From contig NZ_CP050440.1 in NCBI RefSeq assembly GCF_011769525.1, forward strand, positions 6,325,501-6,389,500: a stretch of 64,000 nt of DNA, read 5' to 3'. Of the stretch, positions 27,784 through 36,840 are shown one piece after another. Under the pieces are notes generated by a model. The model had not been told where the DNA came from. It made no database searches and was given only the letters and a program-made list of their open reading frames with translations. Source of the stretch: Tolypothrix sp. PCC 7910. Lineage in GTDB: Bacteria; Cyanobacteriota; Cyanobacteriia; Cyanobacteriales; Nostocaceae. The position numbers were made by a program, and so were the translations under genes. Positions within the stretch are counted from its first letter, which is position 1. Each line of letters opens with the position of its first letter.

Positions 27784-28470
27784 ATGCTATCTGCAATTCT
27801 CTTTGACTTAGACGGTACTATTGTAAACACTGACCCCATACATTACCTGGCTTGGAAACAAAAGCTAGCTGATTATGGCCTAGAAATTGACGAGGCTTTC
27901 TACAAATCTAGAATTAGCGGACGACTGAACCCAGAAATTGTTAAAGACATTTTGCCACAATTATCAGACGCAGAAGGACTAAAATTTGCCGATGAAAAAG
28001 AAGCACTTTTCCGAGAACTTGCACCCAATTTGCAGCCTCTAAACGGATTTTCGGAACTCTTAGCTTGGACAGATGCACATCAATTAAAGCGTGCTTTAGT
28101 CACAAATGCTCCTAGATTAAATGCTGAATTTATGCTAGAAGTTTTAGGTATCAAACAAGCTTTTGACCTAGTTGTTTTAGCAGAAGATTGTACAGCAGGT
28201 AAACCAGACCCTACACCTTATCAAGTTACTCTCAGTAAATTGGGGATTAAGCCAGATCAAGCGATCGCTTTAGAAGACTCACCCTCAGGAATTCGTTCTG
28301 CTGTCGCTGCTGGTATCCGCACCCTTGGTATTGCTTCTACCCACGATCCTAAAATCTTACTAGAAGTTGGTGCTTTTATCGCAATACCTGATTTTACAAG
28401 CTTGCAACTTTGGACATTACTCAATTCAATGACCGAAGAAGATTTGAGTAGTATATCAAAATACAGTTAA
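27784..28470 (+). CDS. HAD-superfamily hydrolase, beta-phosphoglucomutase-like
   Basis: 228 residues. Motif I is DLDGT with nucleophile Asp8 and Asp10. An alpha-helical cap (about 15-85) follows, motif II Thr in LVTNAP, Lys in CTAGKPDPTPY, and acidic motif IV ALEDSPSGIRSA. The cap and ending match the PGMB/phosphoglycolate-phosphatase-like subgroup. The substrate is a small phosphate ester or sugar phosphate, not decidable. Ends with an unremarkable hydrophilic tail. Confidence 0.88.
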   Translation: MLSAILFDLDGTIVNTDPIHYLAWKQKLADYGLEIDEAFYKSRISGRLNPEIVKDILPQLSDAEGLKFADEKEALFRELAPNLQPLNGFSELLAWTDAHQLKRALVTNAPRLNAEFMLEVLGIKQAFDLVVLAEDCTAGKPDPTPYQVTLSKLGIKPDQAIALEDSPSGIRSAVAAGIRTLGIASTHDPKILLEVGAFIAIPDFTSLQLWTLLNSMTEEDLSSISKYS

Positions 28471-28547
28471 GTTCAGAAAATTAATTGATAACAAAACCAA
28501 AAAACTAGTTACTCAACAAAAAACGGAACAATCATTTTGGAGGGGGT

Positions 28548-28582
28548 TTGGGGGAGAATCCCCCAATGCTTCTAGCTTTTTT
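28548..28582 (+). terminator. Possible terminator after the HAD gene
   Basis: Stem TTGGGGGA (28548-28555) with TCCCCCAA (28559-28566), loop GAA. A TTTTTT tract begins about ten bases later. The T tract is displaced and the GGGGGTTTGGGGGA core also occurs as a dispersed cyanobacterial motif, so this is tentative. Confidence 0.45.
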
Positions 28583-28740
28583 AATAACTAACAAATCAAT
28601 CGCTAATGACCTTAACCCAAGCGTATTGCAGTATATCATCTAATTTTTAACCGCAAAAAAGGGGAAAGAGGAAACAACATTTTTAGTGATTTACTTACCC
28701 TTTCCCCATCACCAATTAGCAATTACCAATCACCAATTAT

Positions 28741-29835
28741 CTATTTCCCAATCTGGCGATCGCGGGATATAGATCTTACTTTAACTATTAAACCCAGCCC
28801 CATCAAAGAGGCTAACCAAGTTGTTGGTTCTGGTACATCACTTGAGTTTGTTGCGTCTAGTCTTGGTGCTTCTGATTGTGGAACTGTTATTTCCTGTAAA
28901 ATTTTATTCCCACTGACAATTGGCGGATTGATGTAACTAGAACTAGTTGCTTTACCAGCACCAACAATCTGTGGTAATCCTAGTCCAGCAATTACAGAAC
29001 CTAATAAAATTTCTCCTGTTCCTCCGCCTCCCCCTCCTGCTCCGTCAGGTATTATAGGAGGTAACATGGCTTCTTTATCTACCTTTCTCACTGCCCATTC
29101 TTCTACTCCACCTTCAGCATTAGTGAATTGAGAGAATAGGTAAACATATTGCTGTTTTTCCTGTTTTTTGACTTGTGCCGAAAAGAAACTTTCCTTAATA
29201 TATACAAAATAATCGTAGCTATTCTTGTCAGAGTTGATATCTTGCAGCAGAACTGAATTTTGCTCAATATCAAAAATTTTGCTAGCATTGCCATCAAAAG
29301 TGGGATAATTAGTCAAATTAGGAGTATTTCCTAAGAAAATTTCTAACTTTTCTAAAACAATTTTTGATAAATCTTGGTTATTATTCGTAATACTTGGCTC
29401 ATTAATTCTTAAGATAAACTCACGATACTCTGTACCACCAATATTAACTATTGGTACATCACTTAATTTTAATGAGTGAGAAGCTATCTCTGTACCGAGA
29501 GACTTATCTAAAAGTGCATCTGTGTTATAACCTTGCTGGCTAGAACTAGCCGCAGAGGATTCAATCCGCAAAAATATATCAATTTCCTCTTTATCTGAGA
29601 GAATTTCATCGCTAATCTTCTGAACGCAAGCATCCTTACCTCTAATACAGGTGGATAAACTAGGATGAATAGCACTGATTTGCATAGCAGAAGTTTCATC
29701 AACCACAATGCTGACGAGGAAAACCATCTCACAGATTGCAATCAAGCCAACTTTTTTAAGAATTGTCCAAGCTTTGGGCAAAAATATAGTTTTTGTGCTG
29801 TGTAAATATAAATGATCGTTTAAATACGTAGACAT
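28741..29835 (-). CDS. PEP-CTERM-sorted exported protein
   Basis: 364 residues. A hydrophobic helix at about 29-46 (VGLIAICEMVFLVSIVV) serves as signal or anchor. The C-terminus has the sorting triad: VPEP (Pro335-Glu336-Pro337), a short hydrophobic helix TWLASLMGLGLIV and a basic tail SISRDRQIGK. The body is Ser/Thr/Asp-rich with no recognised fold, and a Gly tract (DGAGGGGGG) precedes the sorting region. Known of the system: PEP-CTERM proteins are processed by an exosortase and tend to accompany polysaccharide loci. It adjoins the glycosyltransferase cluster, which fits. No exosortase gene is in the window. Confidence 0.75.
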   Translation of the reverse strand: MSTYLNDHLYLHSTKTIFLPKAWTILKKVGLIAICEMVFLVSIVVDETSAMQISAIHPSLSTCIRGKDACVQKISDEILSDKEEIDIFLRIESSAASSSQQGYNTDALLDKSLGTEIASHSLKLSDVPIVNIGGTEYREFILRINEPSITNNNQDLSKIVLEKLEIFLGNTPNLTNYPTFDGNASKIFDIEQNSVLLQDINSDKNSYDYFVYIKESFFSAQVKKQEKQQYVYLFSQFTNAEGGVEEWAVRKVDKEAMLPPIIPDGAGGGGGGTGEILLGSVIAGLGLPQIVGAGKATSSSYINPPIVSGNKILQEITVPQSEAPRLDATNSSDVPEPTTWLASLMGLGLIVKVRSISRDRQIGK

Positions 29836-30267
29836 AACAATTCTGCCATTTTATTTTTAGGTATAATTTTTTAGAGTTTAAAGAATATTCTCAGTGATAA
29901 TGACTAAGCTAATCCAAAGATTACCAGTATTAAAAGTCAAAAATGTTATTTTTATACAATCTTTATATAAGCTACTGGGAATTATAAAATTCCTTAAAGT
30001 ATCATTTAAAGAATCTAGGGTAGTAATTATAACTAGAAATCAAGCTGTAATATAGAGCGATCGCAGCGCAGCAGTTTGATGTAGTTTGAGGTCAAACTAC
30101 TTTCAATGAATGCGATCGCCTACTAGAAAATTTGCTAACCCACAGAAGACGTTGCAAAACTGCTTCTTCAAATGGGGAAACTTCCACCAGGAAATAGTTT
30201 CGCCAAATAGCACTGCTTCTTTGCTGATAAAATTGCCGAATTTTCTGCCTAAATCCCTGATTAATCC
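29836..30267. other. Intergenic with a perfect 9-bp inverted repeat
   Basis: About 430 bases. GTAGTTTGAGGTCAAACTAC (30081-30100) is a perfect inverted repeat with a two-base centre, between two HIP1 sites. With so short a loop it suits a dimeric protein site better than an RNA terminator. No gene recognised. Confidence 0.5.
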
Positions 30268-31437
30268 TCAATTCTGGGAATTAGGGAGGTTAGGCTTAAG
30301 CTTCTTGTCTAGTAAATTTAGAGATTTGAGATACCACAATACTACAACTAGGGGCAGAACATATTTTTCCCAAGGATAAGCTTTCAGCATAATCCCACAG
30401 TTCATGACCACCAGCCAGAAAGCCAAATTAATCCGAGAAAAGCGGACACAACTTAGAAAAGCTAAACAGTAAAATACAGCAACTTTCAATAAATCTCCTG
30501 GTAAGAAATTAGTTAATTTATTCATCAGCCCATGAGATTGTAAGGAACTAGAAAATATTAAAAATAAAGGTAGTAAAGTTACGGCTATAATAAAATTTTT
30601 ACGATTAAAGATATTTTGCTTTTGCAACTTTCGAGAAAATAAAATCCACTCAACAATTACGAAATGTAAGCCTAGCCATGATAAAAAATAAAGGCTACCA
30701 TTTAGGGAAAAAGACCAGGCTATTTGTTGAATTACTGGTGTTACATTCTTCTCTAAACCAGCTTGGGGAGCAAGCCCACCAAACAGCCAAATCCAAACGA
30801 AAATAGATGATAACGCAATTACAGGAGCTAATAATTGGATGCGTAGCTTTACCCCATTTTTTCTAGAAGTAAAAAACTCGTGAACAGCTAGAGCTACAGG
30901 GAAAGCTAGCATATATTGGCGTGAAGCAATTGCCAAAATAAAAGCCAAACTGCTGAGAATATGATGAGAACTTGTATAGAACCAAAAACCTAGGACAACA
31001 AAAAAAATAGCAATAATATCTGTATATAACAGCCCACTATACATGAGATAATATGGGCATATTAAAAGTCCAAATGCTGCTAGTAATCTGTATCTAATAT
31101 ATTTACGGCTAGAAAATGCAATTAGGCAGATAATTGTAAAGGAAAGTAAGAAATTCAATAACCTTCCAGCAAATAAACCACCATGAAATAGATACTCAAG
31201 AATACCAAAGATAATAAAGGGTAGTGGTGTGCTCAACTCAGCATAATTTTTTAACTGAGATATATCAGGAATCAAACTCTTACTGAATAAAAGACTAGTG
31301 CGCCAAAAGCTATTTTCATCCCAAATTGGTGCAAATTGTAGTTTATTTAAAAATAGGAAAACTCCTAAGTATAATGCAAATAAAGCCAAAATAAAAAATA
31401 TAGATAATTTATTTTTTTGGTTATATATTTTGAACAC
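30268..31437 (-). CDS. Polytopic GT-C-like membrane glycosyltransferase
   Basis: 389 residues from a GTG start, with about 9-10 hydrophobic helices through the whole length. The first extracytoplasmic loop carries acidic PIWDENSFWR, and a later segment reads LLYTDIIAIFFVVLGFWF. The layout and these two patterns resemble GT-C enzymes, in particular the ALG10/PMT-like type, which use polyprenyl-phosphate sugars. That likeness is from memory and low-resolution. It lies in the polysaccharide region upstream of the flavoprotein and GT2 genes in the same strand block (30268-34204), so a role in lipid-linked glycan assembly is inferred. Confidence 0.65.
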   Translation of the reverse strand: MFKIYNQKNKLSIFFILALFALYLGVFLFLNKLQFAPIWDENSFWRTSLLFSKSLIPDISQLKNYAELSTPLPFIIFGILEYLFHGGLFAGRLLNFLLSFTIICLIAFSSRKYIRYRLLAAFGLLICPYYLMYSGLLYTDIIAIFFVVLGFWFYTSSHHILSSLAFILAIASRQYMLAFPVALAVHEFFTSRKNGVKLRIQLLAPVIALSSIFVWIWLFGGLAPQAGLEKNVTPVIQQIAWSFSLNGSLYFLSWLGLHFVIVEWILFSRKLQKQNIFNRKNFIIAVTLLPLFLIFSSSLQSHGLMNKLTNFLPGDLLKVAVFYCLAFLSCVRFSRINLAFWLVVMNCGIMLKAYPWEKYVLPLVVVLWYLKSLNLLDKKLKPNLPNSQN

Positions 31438-31579
31438 AGAGCTATGATAATAATTTCCTACAAGATTTAGTTGCTATGTAATTGCGGAAGAGAATATTAA
31501 TAAAAAAATTGAATTGGTAGATGAACACCTGGGGTAAATAATTGCTAATTGCCATTAGTGAGAGATTTGTGATTGATAT

Positions 31580-33034
31580 TTAAAATCTTTGCACCATGAG
31601 TGCTTTAGATTTAGACTTCAGCTCATCTTTAGTGAAGTCTTCATAGTAAGAGCGTTCAGTATTGACTTCCCACAAATTATGATTTTCACCAAGTAAATTC
31701 CTTACTGCTAACATACCTGTCAACATCGAGTGGTCTTGATTGTTATAGCGATGCATTCCATTACGACCAATTGTTTGCATGTTATCAAATTTTGCTAAAT
31801 AGTTTTGAATTACTTGCAAATGCTGGCGGTAATCACGGTCATATACTGGATAAGCTTTTGCTTGGCGTAATACTACACCATCCTCAACTATACTTTCATC
31901 AGCAAGCCCTAATTTGGCAACTTCAGATGTTGCTAAATCAAGTAATTCGCTATCAGACATAGTCCAGATTTCATCACCATCGCTACAAAAATATTCCATC
32001 CCCAAACAAGTTTTATTGGGGTCGGGAACCATAGCAGCACTCCAATTCTTAAAGTTTTGGATCCGGCCGACTTTCACCTCGGAACTATGAACATAAATCC
32101 AGTTATCGGGAAATAAATCTTTAGCATCAATGATCAACGATACAATGATAAAATTCCGATAATTGAGAGATTTTGCTGCCTGAATCACCTCATCTGGCGC
32201 TGGAGGATCGAGACGGCTGACTAGTAGTGTTACAGGCATGGTGGAGATAAAATGCTCTCCAGTAATTTGGCGAATTTTACCATCTTCCTGAACAGTAATA
32301 CTCTTAATCTCGGTGCCTTCGCGTTGAATCCGAGTGACTTTAGTATTGAGGCAAACTTCACTTCCTTTGCTTTCTACCGCTTCTTGGAAACGTTGCCACA
32401 TCAAACCTGGCCCCAAAACTGGATAATCAAATTCCTTGATTAAGGTTTTAGTATCGTTACTACCAAATAAGGCATTCAACACAGCTGCCTTCAAAGATAA
32501 TCCTTTAATGCGTTGCGCCGCCCACTCTGCTTGAATTTTATTGCAGGGAATACCCCATACTTTTTCAGTATAGGTTTTGAAAAATATTTTGTAGAGGCGA
32601 CTGCCAAAACGATTAGTTACCCACTGATCTAAAGTTTTTTCTTCAGGGTTAGGCCACAATTTGGCCTTGAAGTAGCTCAATAAAATCAAGACACTTTCAA
32701 CGATACCAAGATTTGATAGCGCGTTGAATGCTGATAGAGGATAGTTAAAGAACTTACCCCGGTAATAAATGCGTGACAAACGAGGGACTTTGAGAAACTC
32801 TTCTCCCAAGACTTCTTGCCAAAGTTGCTTTACTTCCTCGACTTTAGTGTAAAAACGGTGACCGCCAATATCGAAGCGGTAGTCTTTATAAACTTCCGTG
32901 CGAGCAATACCACCTACTTTATCAGCTTTTTCCAGCACTATAGATTTTATTCCATGCTTGATCAGTTCGTAGGCAGCAGTCAAACCAGCTGGGCCTGCGC
33001 CAATGATTACTACAGGATGTTTTCTCAAAGTCAT
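31580..33034 (-). CDS. FAD-dependent UDP-galactopyranose-mutase-like oxidoreductase
   Basis: 484 residues. Rossmann FAD motif VVIIGAGPAGLTAAYEL (8-24) with the acidic end of strand two VLEKADKVGGIART. The following RFDIGGHRFYTKVEEV is typical of UDP-galactopyranose-mutase-like and protoporphyrinogen-oxidase-like flavoproteins in glycan clusters. FKTYTEKVWGIPCNKIQAEWAAQRI adds support. The C-terminal FAD-contacting region contains NMQTIGRNGMHRYNNQDHSM. It probably modifies a nucleotide or lipid-linked sugar, though reaction and substrate are not proven. It lies between the GT-C-like gene and a GT2 gene, all on the minus strand. Confidence 0.82.
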   Translation of the reverse strand: MTLRKHPVVIIGAGPAGLTAAYELIKHGIKSIVLEKADKVGGIARTEVYKDYRFDIGGHRFYTKVEEVKQLWQEVLGEEFLKVPRLSRIYYRGKFFNYPLSAFNALSNLGIVESVLILLSYFKAKLWPNPEEKTLDQWVTNRFGSRLYKIFFKTYTEKVWGIPCNKIQAEWAAQRIKGLSLKAAVLNALFGSNDTKTLIKEFDYPVLGPGLMWQRFQEAVESKGSEVCLNTKVTRIQREGTEIKSITVQEDGKIRQITGEHFISTMPVTLLVSRLDPPAPDEVIQAAKSLNYRNFIIVSLIIDAKDLFPDNWIYVHSSEVKVGRIQNFKNWSAAMVPDPNKTCLGMEYFCSDGDEIWTMSDSELLDLATSEVAKLGLADESIVEDGVVLRQAKAYPVYDRDYRQHLQVIQNYLAKFDNMQTIGRNGMHRYNNQDHSMLTGMLAVRNLLGENHNLWEVNTERSYYEDFTKDELKSKSKALMVQRF

Positions 33035-33154
33035 AATTTGCGAATTCTAGAATCTTTATGGATTACCGAATGGAGAGAAGAAGTAAGCAGCATGATTAAG
33101 TGTTTCTCCAACTTTATGATGCTACTGTGCAATATCACAGCTAGCCTTTGATAC

Positions 33155-34204
33155 TTAACGACTACCGAAAGAAAGCTTTTCCAACAACCACAAAGAGAGC
33201 CAACGATTATGAAATATTTGATGATGGATCACACCAACGGCAAATGCCAGACCACTGTAAAAGTAATACAACCAATGCCAAATCACGGTTTGCAGAGCAA
33301 ACAAAAACCCTCGTTTAGTGTGAAAAAATTGGTAAACAGGAGCATTGAGTATCAGCAGTATAAAGCTCAAAACCGAAGTCAATATTAGGGAACTTGCCCA
33401 CCAAAAACTTGCTCCCAGGCTAACTAGAATTGTGTAAATTAACACAATGCTAATTCGGCTTTTCAACTTCAAATTTAAGTCGTTAATCATTTGGCGATCG
33501 CGTAAGATTAACGCAGTCCAAGGAAGGGCCCGATAGAAAAATTCGGCTTTGAGTAAAGAAATTACTTCCCATCGCTTGAGATGTTTGACTTGAATGTTCT
33601 TACAAAGCTTAATTCGATGATTATTCCGCTTCAGGCGATAGCCTAACTCAATGTCTTCTACAGATGGACGACGATATTTTTCATCAAAACCACCTATTTC
33701 CCAAAAAATATCTCTGCGGATAGAGCCACAAGCGCCCCAAAAGGTAGATGCATCTTCTGATGCTGTCTGATGAGTATAGTGATGAAATAAATTCTTGTAT
33801 TGAGACAAGAAATTTTTGGCTCCGGGTGCGTCATCGTAACAGCCAATTAATGCTGATATATCTGCTTCCTGCTGAAAAGTCAAAGCAACTTTTTCTAAGG
33901 TATCAGGATAAATTTCCACATCAGCGTCCACAAAAAAAAGTAACTCACCTCGAGCCATTTTTGCACCTAAGTTACGTGCTTTGGCTGGGCCAACGGAGAT
34001 AGGATTTCTAATTACTGTGACTCCAAAATTCTTAGCTAAGAGCCAAGAACCATCTGTATCACCATCAGCTACTACGATTACTTCATAGTCTGGATATACA
34101 GTTTGGGAAATACTCTGAAGACATTTGTTAAAATCTTTGCCACCATTGTAGACAGGAATAATCACAGAGATACTAGGTAAATCTTGCAATGTTGATAAAG
34201 TCAA
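33155..34204 (-). CDS. Family 2 glycosyltransferase with C-terminal membrane helices
   Basis: 349 residues from a TTG start (AGGTAAAAG lies upstream). GT2 fold: SVIIPVYNGGKDFNKCLQS, YEVIVVADGDTDGS, AKARNLGAKMARGELLFFVDADVEI with the DxD at Asp93-Asp95, and a later GACGSIRRDIFWEIGGFDEKYRRPSVEDIELGYRLK acceptor-side motif in outline. Two or three hydrophobic helices at about 255-300 anchor it in the membrane. The donor is probably a nucleotide sugar. It is the first gene of the minus-strand block, divergent from the plus-strand GT operon. Confidence 0.85.
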   Translation of the reverse strand: MTLSTLQDLPSISVIIPVYNGGKDFNKCLQSISQTVYPDYEVIVVADGDTDGSWLLAKNFGVTVIRNPISVGPAKARNLGAKMARGELLFFVDADVEIYPDTLEKVALTFQQEADISALIGCYDDAPGAKNFLSQYKNLFHHYTHQTASEDASTFWGACGSIRRDIFWEIGGFDEKYRRPSVEDIELGYRLKRNNHRIKLCKNIQVKHLKRWEVISLLKAEFFYRALPWTALILRDRQMINDLNLKLKSRISIVLIYTILVSLGASFWWASSLILTSVLSFILLILNAPVYQFFHTKRGFLFALQTVIWHWLYYFYSGLAFAVGVIHHQIFHNRWLSLWLLEKLSFGSR

Positions 34205-34498
34205 TTTCTTTTACCTAAGTAGTAACTTGTGTGCATGTGTATTCTAACTATTTTTATTAAGACTCATTAAAGCGAAACAGTATTCTCAGCATCTTCACGG
34301 TATCTTAAAAATCTTATGAAGTTTTCGTAAAGTATTAAAAAATACAAATTTAATGTGTTAGCCTCACTTTTTAGAGGGCAACTACCGTTGTGCATCGACC
34401 TGGTCATCAAGTAGATAATTTTTTGCTTAGATAAAAAATACGTAAGTACCAGCCGTTTTGCAGTACAACAGAAAAAAAATTACATATGTACTTAGACA
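34205..34498. other. Divergent promoter region of the polysaccharide locus
   Basis: About 290 AT-rich bases between two divergent GT2 genes. Both operon promoters must lie here; I cannot fix hexamers. No gene recognised. Confidence 0.45.
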
Positions 34499-35638
34499 AT
34501 GGGTAGCTATCAGCCACATTCTCAGATTTCTTTGCTTAATTTGCCTTTGGTATCAGTGATTGTTCCTGCATATAATGCAGCGGATTTTATTCAGAAAACA
34601 TTACGCTCTATTATTTCACAGACATATAAAAATATAGAGGTATTAGTAGTAGATGATGGTTCTCAAGATAGAACAGCCGAGATAGTGGAATCAATTGCGT
34701 TACAAGACCAACGTGTAAGATTATTACGCCAGAAAAATTCTGGGGTAGCTGCTGCTCGCAACTTAGCAATTCAAAATTCCCAGGGCGAATTTATTGCACC
34801 AATTGATGCAGATGATATCTGGTATCCGCAAAATCTAGAAAAGCAAGTGCAATGTATTTTAGAGGCAGGTTCAGATGTTGGTTTAGTCTATGGATGGTCG
34901 GTAGATATTGATGAAAATGACTTACCTACAGGGGCTTTTCGTGTTTCTCATATCGAAGGTAAGGTTTACAAAACATTGTTATGCCACTATTTTTTAGGCA
35001 ATGCTAGTGCTTGTTTAATTCGGAGTACTTGTTTAAAAGCTCTAGGTGGCTACAACTGCAATTTTCAAGCAAATAATGCCCAAGGCTGTGAAGATTGGGA
35101 ACTCTCCCTACGAATAGCAGAAAATTATCAATTTAAAGTTGTGCCGGAATTTCTGATTGGCTATCGTCAAGTTGGTAGCAGTATGTCTGGAGATTATCAG
35201 AAAATGGCGAAATCTCATAAATTAATGTTGGATGCTGTACGCAGAAACCATCAACAAATCCCCAACTTAGTTTATGGGTTATCCAGCAGTAGTTTTTATA
35301 TGTACTTAGCACGCCAAAGTAGTCAAAGTGGAAGCGATCGCAATACTCTATTCTGGCTATCTCAAGCTTTAAAATCCAATTACCTTACACCTATTTTGCA
35401 TTTAAATCTATATATCTTAAGTATTAAAACGCTGTGGAGACGTATATCTAAGTTTTTACCGTGGCTATTTGTCTTTCAGGCAGATATCTTTGGCAAACTC
35501 CAACAGATGCTCAGGAAAAATAAAGTAAATCAGAGATATCAATATATTCATGTTACCAACATCCATAAGTCGCAATTAAACATCCAATTAAAAATTTTAT
35601 TTAGCAGTATGTTACATCGGGCGATGGAATTAATTTAG
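34499..35638 (+). CDS. Family 2 glycosyltransferase
   Basis: 379 residues. The GT2 A-fold covers about 17-240: VSVIVPAYNAADFIQKTLRSI, VLVVDDGSQDRTAEIV, AAARNLAIQNSQGEFIAPIDADDIWYPQ (DxD-type DADD), and the GCEDWELSLRI catalytic-base region. The C-terminal 120 residues are helical and poorly characterised; a weak hydrophobic stretch is present. First gene of a tightly packed plus-strand block that runs to the ABC exporter, 11 bases from the next gene. Confidence 0.85.
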   Translation: MGSYQPHSQISLLNLPLVSVIVPAYNAADFIQKTLRSIISQTYKNIEVLVVDDGSQDRTAEIVESIALQDQRVRLLRQKNSGVAAARNLAIQNSQGEFIAPIDADDIWYPQNLEKQVQCILEAGSDVGLVYGWSVDIDENDLPTGAFRVSHIEGKVYKTLLCHYFLGNASACLIRSTCLKALGGYNCNFQANNAQGCEDWELSLRIAENYQFKVVPEFLIGYRQVGSSMSGDYQKMAKSHKLMLDAVRRNHQQIPNLVYGLSSSSFYMYLARQSSQSGSDRNTLFWLSQALKSNYLTPILHLNLYILSIKTLWRRISKFLPWLFVFQADIFGKLQQMLRKNKVNQRYQYIHVTNIHKSQLNIQLKILFSSMLHRAMELI

Positions 35639-35649
35639 GAAACTACAAT

Positions 35650-36840
35650 ATGGCAACTGCTGTTCTTGACATTGATTTAAAGCAACTCCCCCAGGAAATT
35701 TGCGGATTAGATCGTTACCAAAAAGCATTTATTTTAATTCGATTACAAGGCCAACCCATTGGTAAGGCACTGCTCCCAGTAACTAAAGGACGAATAAGTG
35801 GAGTTGAATTGCAAGAGCAGCTCATCCATGCAGCAGGCCCATTATTGTGGGAGCGTTGGCTACACAATTACTTAGAGTGGGATGAAACAGGTACAGGTAA
35901 CTCTGAGCTACCAACAGCAACTGTAGCTGTTTGTACGCGCGATCGCCCCGATGACTTAAAGCGTTGTCTCGACGCACTTATGCAATTACCTGATGATGGA
36001 CAAGAATTTTTAGTAATTGATAATTGCCCATCAACCGATGCCACGCGCTGTATTGTGGAGAGTTATCCCCGAGTTCGCTACGTCAGAGAAGATTTTGCCG
36101 GCTCAAGCGCAGCCCGTAACCGAGCATTGCGTGAAGCAAAAAACGAAATTGTGGCGTTTACAGATGATGATGCCAAACCAGATCCGAATTGGTTGAGAGC
36201 TCTCGTCCGCAACTTTCACGATCCCCGGGTAGTTTGCGTGACTGGTCAAGTCATGCCACTAGAACTAGAAAATGAAGCTCAAGAATGGTTTGAGAATTAT
36301 AGCCCTCTGGGAAGAGGCTTTAAACGTCTAGTTTTTGATGGTACTACTTCTCACAGATTTCATGTAGCAAAACTCGGTGTATCAGCCAACATGGCTTTAC
36401 GTCGGAACATACTTGATAGCATCGGTGCTTTTGATGAGGTACTTGGTGTTGGTACACCTACCCGTTGCGGAGAAGACCACGAATTATTCTCCCGCATTTT
36501 AGCTGGAGGTTACAAAGTTATCTATGAGCCAACTGCATTGAGCTGGCACCGCCACCGCCGGACATGGGAAGAAACACGCAAAGCACTTTATGGTTACGGA
36601 GTAGGTGTATATAGTTTCTGGACACGCTGTTTATTGCTAGAAAGAGAGTTTGGTGTACTTTTGCTGCCTTTGGGTTGGTTTTTACACGATCAAATACCTA
36701 ACCTGATTAAGTCTGTTTTCCGCTTTCCCGGTAGTAAACCATTAGATTTACTTTTAGCTGAACTACAAGGGTGCTTGGTAGGCCCTTGGTCTTATTTCGT
36801 TTCTCGCCAACAATACAAACTCAAGAGCAAACAACTATGA
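35650..36840 (+). CDS. Family 2 glycosyltransferase with extra N-terminal domain
   Basis: 396 residues. An N-terminal region of about 90 residues (FILIRLQGQPIGKALLPV...) precedes the GT2 core, which begins TVAVCTRDRPDDLKRCLDAL and includes IVAFTDDDAKPDPNWLRALV (DDD motif) and the catalytic GEDHELFSRI. The same N-terminal extension occurs in the paralogue at 39213, and I know no name for it. The C-terminus has an RHRRTWEETRKALYGYGVG motif and one or two hydrophobic helices. Its stop overlaps the next start (ATGA), which implies translational coupling. Confidence 0.85.
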   Translation: MATAVLDIDLKQLPQEICGLDRYQKAFILIRLQGQPIGKALLPVTKGRISGVELQEQLIHAAGPLLWERWLHNYLEWDETGTGNSELPTATVAVCTRDRPDDLKRCLDALMQLPDDGQEFLVIDNCPSTDATRCIVESYPRVRYVREDFAGSSAARNRALREAKNEIVAFTDDDAKPDPNWLRALVRNFHDPRVVCVTGQVMPLELENEAQEWFENYSPLGRGFKRLVFDGTTSHRFHVAKLGVSANMALRRNILDSIGAFDEVLGVGTPTRCGEDHELFSRILAGGYKVIYEPTALSWHRHRRTWEETRKALYGYGVGVYSFWTRCLLLEREFGVLLLPLGWFLHDQIPNLIKSVFRFPGSKPLDLLLAELQGCLVGPWSYFVSRQQYKLKSKQL

